In this document: one piece after another, positions 58,207-64,000 of the stretch | Layout of the letters: every line of letters begins with the position of its first letter | Position numbering within the stretch: position 1 is the first letter of the stretch | Source: Lonicera japonica | Lineage: Eukaryota; Streptophyta; Magnoliopsida; Dipsacales; Caprifoliaceae | Assembly: GCA_021464415.1 (NCBI GenBank) | Contig: CM038469.1 | Span: forward strand, 2,272,501-2,336,500 | DNA length: 64,000 nucleotides | Direction of reading: 5' to 3' | Translations under genes and position numbers: made by a program | Notes under the pieces: model-generated | Databases searched by the model: none | The model's input: only the letters and a program-made list of their open reading frames with translations | What the model was told of the DNA's origin: nothing

Positions 58207-60338
58207 GTAATATCAATTGTTTCTAGCTTAATTTCTCCTGAAAAAGAAACCCTTTACTTTTGTTTCTCTCTTTTTTGTTTTTTGGTGGCCGAGCTAGATT
58301 AAGAAATTAAACTTCATAAACCAGCTTCTTTGAAAATTTTGTTTTTGTTTCACTCTCTTTTCTCATTCGGTAATAGTTAAGTAAATGTCTTTCTTTACAT
58401 TCTGTAGGGTAAGTTGATCTTAATTGAATCAGCTGTTGATCTAGCTCTTAGGTGATGCAGCAGCTGAATACCATGAACAAACAAATTTAATGACTTGTGT
58501 GTGCCGGTGCATGTGTTTTCATATTTTTGTATATGATTTTCTGTTATCCCTTCTTTCGCATTTTTGTGTGAAATCCAAAATTGATAAGTTTTAACTACAA
58601 AGAAAAAAATGTTATAACCTAAAGGGCGATGATTCAAATCCCCATCCCCTCCTCTTGACATAACTGCACGGATCTAGCTACTTACCTCAAGAAAATAATT
58701 TTAAAATAAAAATACAACTTCTGATCGAGTTTTAACGGTTTGTAGTTCAAACTCTTGATATGATTATGAAACCGAATCCATTAATTTAAACTTACTAAAT
58801 AAGATTATTTTATTTTATTTTTTTAAAAAAAGAGTTGAGCCTAACAGCCACTTACATGTGTATATATATGTATATTTAAAACTCTATCTAATAAGTGTCA
58901 GGATTTGAAAATGTCCCATCACTCTGGATCTGCCACAGTCTGGCAAATACAATTTTTTTGATTTCGAACTCGCAACTTTCACTTGTAAGAGAGTTTCAGT
59001 ACTTACCATTGAGGCTTGAGCTATATATATATATATATATAATATATAAGCTCATGCACTTGTAGCTTTTTTGGTAATTTATATTACTTAACCATATATA
59101 CTTTGTGGCTTTAATTTGGTAGCCGCTATACATACATATGACCAAATTCTCGTGACCCGATTCAATGGAAGGAAATCCATGTCTGTAGATATGGCTTTTA
59201 ATTTCTTTTTGCCTTTCTTTTGTGCGTTCACACCTTCGTAACCATATATTAATTATATATATTTTGAAGTTATTATTAATAACGTACGTTGAGTGTGTGC
59301 ATGTTGGCGTGTACAATATTGTGGTTGTAATTTGACAAATCTTTGACACCAACAATTAAACAAAACGCAAAAGCTTAGATTAACAGTTCGAATTAAATTT
59401 AGTTTAATTTGGCCCGGCGATATTTTTATTTTTTTTAGTGGTTGGGTAGTTGGTCGGTAATGGTATGTAGGAGGAGGAGAAGCAGGACAAAATGAAAGAT
59501 ATTTAGGGTTCAAGCTTTTTAAGAGACCCCAAATCAATTTTTCTTTTGTTTTTAAGGTTGTAAACTCTCTTTTTAAAATGAAACTCTATTTCCTTTTTTC
59601 TTTGGGGAAGGGTGGGGGTGGGGTGGGGTGGGAAGAAGTGACCAAGGGTAAGTAAAATGGGACCTCAAGTACACAGATAGACTTAGACTTTCAACGCTAA
59701 CAGGTCCGAGACATGTTATTACGAGGATAAGAAATATGTCATCATCAAGCCACTGTACCAGACTATTGAGAAAATGCAACTCTTAACTTATATAAAATCC
59801 TATTTTATTTTTATTTTTCATTTTAATTTGCCCACTAGCTAGGGATTCCTGTGAATTGCTAAGTTGCACAGCGTGCTTGGAGTGAGGTTCTTTTCTCCTC
59901 TAATCAGTTTCTATTTCTTAGTAAACAAACTAGAGACTTAAAAAGAAAAGGAACAATAAGATACCATTATTTCATATATGTATACCCTATATATATATAG
60001 CTCATACGCAACTCTATTAACATATATAAGTGCATGCCAACATCATATTTATGTCATGTTCCTTTGGTCCAACTGTTAATTAGTGTCGAGTCTGACACAG
60101 TTTTGTCTGATCCCATAAACATTTGGTTTTATCATATAGTGAATTTAATTCTATGACGATCATATATAGGCCCCTTTATTCTTGTTGCTTTTAGGTCTAA
60201 TCCATAATATCTCTTTCATTAGAATATCATGTCAAACTATCGTTGATAACTTGATACCCCACACCAAACGCGACAATTATCGATTATGTTTGACATGCCA
60301 AATGATTAATTGATTGATTTGTACTAAATTTGTTGCAG
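58207..60338. other. Probable 5' UTR intron of the LBD gene
   Basis: No coding exon is seen. The stretch holds tRNA-derived fragments: one on the minus strand at about 58950-59025 with A-box AGCTCAAGCCTCAATGGTAAG-like and B-box GCGAGTTCGAAATC segments, and a lone B-box-like GATTCAAATCCCC near 58629. It also has TA and GGGGTGGG-type low-complexity runs. If the 5' UTR exon is wrong, this is simply promoter DNA. Confidence 0.4.
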
Positions 60339-60358
60339 CGAATTAAATACGCAGATAG

Positions 60359-60850
60359 ATGTCTTCTTCAAGCTATTCAAATCCCCCGTGTGCTGCCTGC
60401 AAATTCTTAAGGAGAAAATGCTTGCCAGGTTGCGTATTCGCCCCATATTTTCCTCCAGAGGAGCCACAAAAATTCGCAAACGTCCATAAGATATTTGGGG
60501 CAAGCAATGTGAGCAAGCTCCTAAATGAGATCCAACCCCATCAAAGAGAAGACGCTGTTAATTCTCTTGCTTATGAAGCTGACGCGCGAATGAAAGATCC
60601 AGTTTACGGTTGTGTTGGTGCAATCTCGGTCCTCCAAAGGCAACTTCTTAGGCTCCAAAAGGAATTAGATGCCACAAATCGCCATCTAATGAAATATGCA
60701 AATAATGGAATGAATCAAGTTGTACCTGCAGGTGGGTCTTTTGGTCACAATTCTGTTTTGCCTGTGTCTTATTCCTATCCATGGAATAATTATAATAACT
60801 CTGGGGATAGCCCTGAGGGAGATGGAGATGGAGATGGGAGCATGGATTAA
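60359..60850 (+). CDS. LBD: LOB-domain (LBD) class I transcription factor
   Basis: Single coding exon, 163 residues. LBD proteins are plant-specific nuclear DNA-binding factors acting in lateral-organ and boundary development. The domain is complete: the C-block CX2CX6CX3C at Cys 11, 14, 21 and 25; the GAS block with FANVHKIFGASNVSKLL at 39-55; the DPVYGCVG motif at 80-87; and a leucine-zipper-like coil at about 86-103 that marks class I. CLPGCVFAPYFPPEEPQKFA and LLRLQKEL are closest to the LOB subgroup rather than AS2, by eye. The C-terminus is Asn/Gly-rich and ends with a GDGDGDG repeat of unknown role. The ATG is the first in frame after the acceptor at 60338. A TAA at 60848-60850 closes it. 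Confidence 0.93.
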   Translation: MSSSSYSNPPCAACKFLRRKCLPGCVFAPYFPPEEPQKFANVHKIFGASNVSKLLNEIQPHQREDAVNSLAYEADARMKDPVYGCVGAISVLQRQLLRLQKELDATNRHLMKYANNGMNQVVPAGGSFGHNSVLPVSYSYPWNNYNNSGDSPEGDGDGDGSMD

Positions 60851-61829
60851 TGATTAGTTAATTATATGTTAATTTGCATGTAATTAGTAAGTTTAATTAA
60901 GGGTTTAAGGAGACAAGAGGACATGGCACACTGAGATTATTGTACTATGTGCATATACAGACATAGACCTACTTGCAACTAGGGTTTATCGATATAGTCC
61001 ATTTGGATGGGGCTACATGTGTTCCCTCAGTGCATGCTTACTACACTTTATCTTAATTTGGTGAAAGTTTTGGAGTATGTATTTGGACAAAATAATATTC
61101 AATCCAATCGTTATATATATCTGTGGGGATGACTCCAATTATTATGTATTAAGGAAGATATAAGTCACTTGTAGATACAATTGTGATACAAATTTTTTTA
61201 GCTTCTTCTTGCACTGCTATTGCTGACTTATCTTAATTTAGAAATGTAGATTAATGGAGCAAGTGGGTTATCCTAATAGAAAATGACCACATTTCCCTAA
61301 ATTTGAATGTTTCAAGTTCAAGAATTAATAGACGTACTCTTTGGCCTCCGATATAATATATATTGTAAGGTTTGCTAAAAAATTGTAGGTTGATGGAACC
61401 CGGCTTTTAATCCAAAATCATCAACTGGATGTAATAATTACTGCTCTTAAGAAAGCTTAATGTTAATGATATAATTTCCTTTCTTCTTTTGATATGTTCC
61501 ACATGATCTAGATAGCTTCTAGTTGTAGGGCATGTACGCACGTAGATGTGTTCGGGAATTGTATTTATGGGGTGCATATATATATATATATTGAATTAAG
61601 AAAGGAATACTGCACTTAAACTTTAGGTATTATATATAGGTTATAATTTTCTTTTTTAATTAGTTTTCTAGTGTCGATCATAAACTAAACCAAAATCTTC
61701 AAATATTCTCCAATCAGGAGCATCGAGCAATCATTCATCCAGGATTGCTTACTTGCTAATGATATGTCTAGGCTTGTACAAAATGATCTAATTTAAATTG
61801 ACATTTCATTTATTATATAGGAAAAATTT

Positions 61830-62222
61830 CAAGTAAAGACCTTAACTTAAGAACCTTATTTACGGACTGGGCCATTTAGCATACTTTCCAATGGATTTTT
61901 TTGATAAAATTTGGTAGAGATGTTCTTCATCATGCGTAGAACATCTCCACCAAATTTCATCAAAAAATTCAACCGGGAAGTGGATTAACTATAGGATTGA
62001 AAAATATTGGTCCATAAATAGATATATATATATATATATATCCAATATTTTTTAAATCTTGTAGTTAACCCACTTTATGGATGAATTTTTTTATGAAATA
62101 TGGTGGAGATATTCTACACATGATGAAGAACATCCCCACCAAATTTCATCAAAACATTCTATCGGGAAGCTCGCCAAATGACCCGGTCTATAAATAAGGT
62201 CCTTAAGTTAATGTCCTTATTT
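61830..62222. mobile_element. Nested foldback element, family member 2
   Basis: Outer arms share GACCTTAACTTAAG/CTTAAGTTAATGTCC and GGGCCATTT/AAATGACCC. Inside each arm is a hairpin, TTGATAAAATTTGGTAGAGA with its partner TCTCCACCAAATTTCATCAA, and the mirror pair at about 62080-62155. A TA microsatellite sits at the centre. Same architecture and core as 44930-45292. Confidence 0.75.
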
Positions 62223-62499
62223 AAAATGTACCCTTATTATATATATATATATATATATAAACCTGCCATTGAGCTAGACCACCAACCCACTTAAAAAGTC
62301 CAATTAATATGGTATAGCTTATATAACAATCCAATCCATGGACTATGGTGATCATGATCAGCTAGCACACACCACTCTGGGACTATAGTAATTGAGAGTT
62401 GGTCTCAACCGGGGCTGGAGCCATCGACCGGAAGGGGAAGGTTCAACTTACAAAGATTAAGAAATTTTATATCCATCTAAAACTTTTTTTTCTCAAATT

Positions 62500-63150
62500 C
62501 ATAACTCATCGATCCTGCTGTTGGATAAGCTATTTTTATTGTTTTTATTAAGTACACAAAGTTTTAAATAAATCTACTATTTGTAACCAATTAATCATCA
62601 TTATCCTTAGTTTTACTTATTTTGCATAAGGCTCGTAATTTACTATATAGCATGATTATAATGAGAGACTCCTGCATTTCTAGTTAAATTAATTTTTGCA
62701 TGCATTTATCTTTTATATATAATAATCACCTAATTCAATGGTTGGATCGATGAATTATGAAGTTGATAAAAAGTTATTATCGAGAGTAAAACTTTCTCGT
62801 TTTACACCATTAATTCATAATTTTTTCTTAAATTCATAATTCATCAATTCCATTGTTGGATAAGCTAATTTTATCATGTTTATCAAGCACACAAAGTTTA
62901 TAATAAATCAAATATTTGTAACCATTTAATCAACATGTATAATTTTACTTAAATTTTATAAAGCTCATAATTTAATATATAACATGATTATGATGAGGGA
63001 CTTCTGCAACTCTGGTTAATTTTTTTTTTTCATGCATCATTGATATATGATAATGATCTAATCTAATGGTTAGGTTGTCGAATTATGAAGTTGAGACAGA
63101 AAATATTGGCAAGTGTAAAATACTTTTATTTTATATCTGGTGTACATCTT
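62500..63150. repeat. Dispersed repeat, two tandem copies
   Basis: Blocks of about 320 bp (62500-62817 and 62818-63150) share GTTGGATAAGCTA, ATTTGTAACCA, ATGATTATAATGAG/ATGATTATGATGAG and GAATTATGAAGTTGA in order. A third copy lies at 3183-3440. Family unknown. Confidence 0.65.
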
Positions 63151-63197
63151 CCCCAATCCCCATATATAGATGCGATTATATACATATACATACATAG

Positions 63198-63578
63198 CCC
63201 TTTTCTTAAGGACCGTCCTTAAGTTAACTAACTTAAGGACCGTCTATTTCAAGGGGGTAAATAGATGATATTTTTTATGAAACTTGGTGAGGATGATCTC
63301 TACAATGAGTAGATCATCTCCACCAAGTTTCATAAAAAAATTCAATTGGGAAGTGGATTATCTGAAAAATTGATATATATGTGCATTTATGAACGTTGAA
63401 ATTTTAGATTTTTAATTAACCCACTCCCCGTTTGATTTTTTTGATGAAATTTGGTGAAAATAATCTATTCATTATAGAGATCATTCTCACTAAATATTAT
63501 GAAAAAATTCAATTATTTACCTCTCAAAATGGACAATTTTTAAGTTAGTTAACTTAAGAACGATTTTTAAGAGAAGGG
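63198..63578. mobile_element. Nested foldback element, family member 3
   Basis: The ends CCCTTTTCTTAAGG and TTTTTAAGAGAAGGG are inverted, followed by TTAAGTTAACTAACTTAA on the left and TTAAGTTAGTTAACTTAA on the right, themselves palindromic. Each arm carries an inner hairpin (ATGAAACTTGGTGAGGATGA with its partner, and TGATGAAATTTGGTGAAAAT with its partner). The centre is AT-rich. More diverged from members 1 and 2. Confidence 0.7.
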
Positions 63579-64000
63579 AACTACATATCCATATATGTTA
63601 TATTAGGTAACTTGGCCCCTTTTCAATTTTCAAAATAATTATGAAAAGGACTCGGTATAATTCTGTTAAAAAGTTATAGAAATAAAAAAAAAATAATGTT
63701 TTTTCAAGTTCTCCACCTAAAAAGGAGCACTTTTTTTATTTTTATTTTAAGAGGTTACGCTTCTTTTGAAGAAAACTAATGTAATAAAGTTCAAAGATGG
63801 AACTACAGGAAGTGTTGGGGCTGGCCGCCGCCACCCCACCCCCCAACCAAATATAAATAATAAGTACTGTTTTATGTATAGTCAAAATTTTAGTATTAAT
63901 ATTAATATTAATTGTCATAATAAAAATATATTTTTTGTGGTAAAATGTGTAGGTGAAAAATATAATTTTGTCTAAAAATAAATAATGATGTTATAAAACA

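Larger units (their letters stand above)
60851..64000. other. LBD 3' flank and gene-free repeat-rich DNA
   Basis: After the LBD 3' UTR (perhaps to about 61150) no gene is seen. There are two nested foldback elements (61830-62222 and 63198-63578), a tandemly doubled dispersed repeat between them (about 62500-63150), and TA microsatellites. The window ends in plain AT-rich DNA. Confidence 0.6.

Overview
This is a 64 kb window of plant nuclear DNA, almost certainly from a eudicot. It is AT-rich, its genes have many GT-AG introns, and it carries plant-only families (a SIAMESE-related CDK inhibitor, a LOB-domain transcription factor) plus typical plant transposons (Copia, hAT, Stowaway, tRNA-derived SINEs). 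I cannot name the species. No bacterial, organellar, CRISPR or intact tRNA/rRNA feature was seen. All splice sites were placed by eye and no search was run.

Layout. 1-7663: gene-free, AT-rich, with degenerate repeats. 7664-7969 (minus): a single-exon SIAMESE-related (SMR) inhibitor whose upstream DNA has E2F-like sites. About 8.5-16 kb: gene-free, with SINE-like retroposons and MITEs. 16094-40062 (plus): one very long gene for a glutamate-rich, apparently disordered protein of about 3,300 residues in roughly 24 exons. 40.06-45.5 kb: gene-free, with tandem duplications and foldback elements. 45552-50844 (plus): a seven-exon THUMP-domain protein (THUMPD1/Tan1 family). 50.8-58 kb: gene-free MITE-rich DNA. 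About 58.0-60.85 kb (plus): a LOB-domain (LBD) gene with a probable 5' UTR intron. 60.9-64 kb: gene-free, with two members of a nested foldback family.

The centrepiece is the long acidic gene. Every exon I could delimit in it is a multiple of three and both flanking introns are phase 0, so exon blocks can be duplicated or lost without frame damage. It contains two different arrays: three copies of an exon triplet at 20.6-32.0 kb and three copies of another triplet at 32.5-36.9 kb, with introns duplicated too. The third copy of the first array sits next to a 5.2 kb Copia insertion and is broken: its first exon is truncated with no frame-compatible acceptor, and its large exon has two frameshifts. 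The simplest reading is that the transposon and the dead copy are now removed together as one intron of about 8 kb. The Copia insertion is a mosaic: its LTRs do not match, the flanks lack a target duplication, and the hinge region occurs twice. A 704 bp hAT element with a perfect 8 bp target duplication is nested in it.

The four genes have no evident common pathway. SMR acts in cell-cycle arrest, the THUMP protein in tRNA acetylation, LBD in organ-boundary or lateral-organ transcription, and the long acidic protein is of unknown function.
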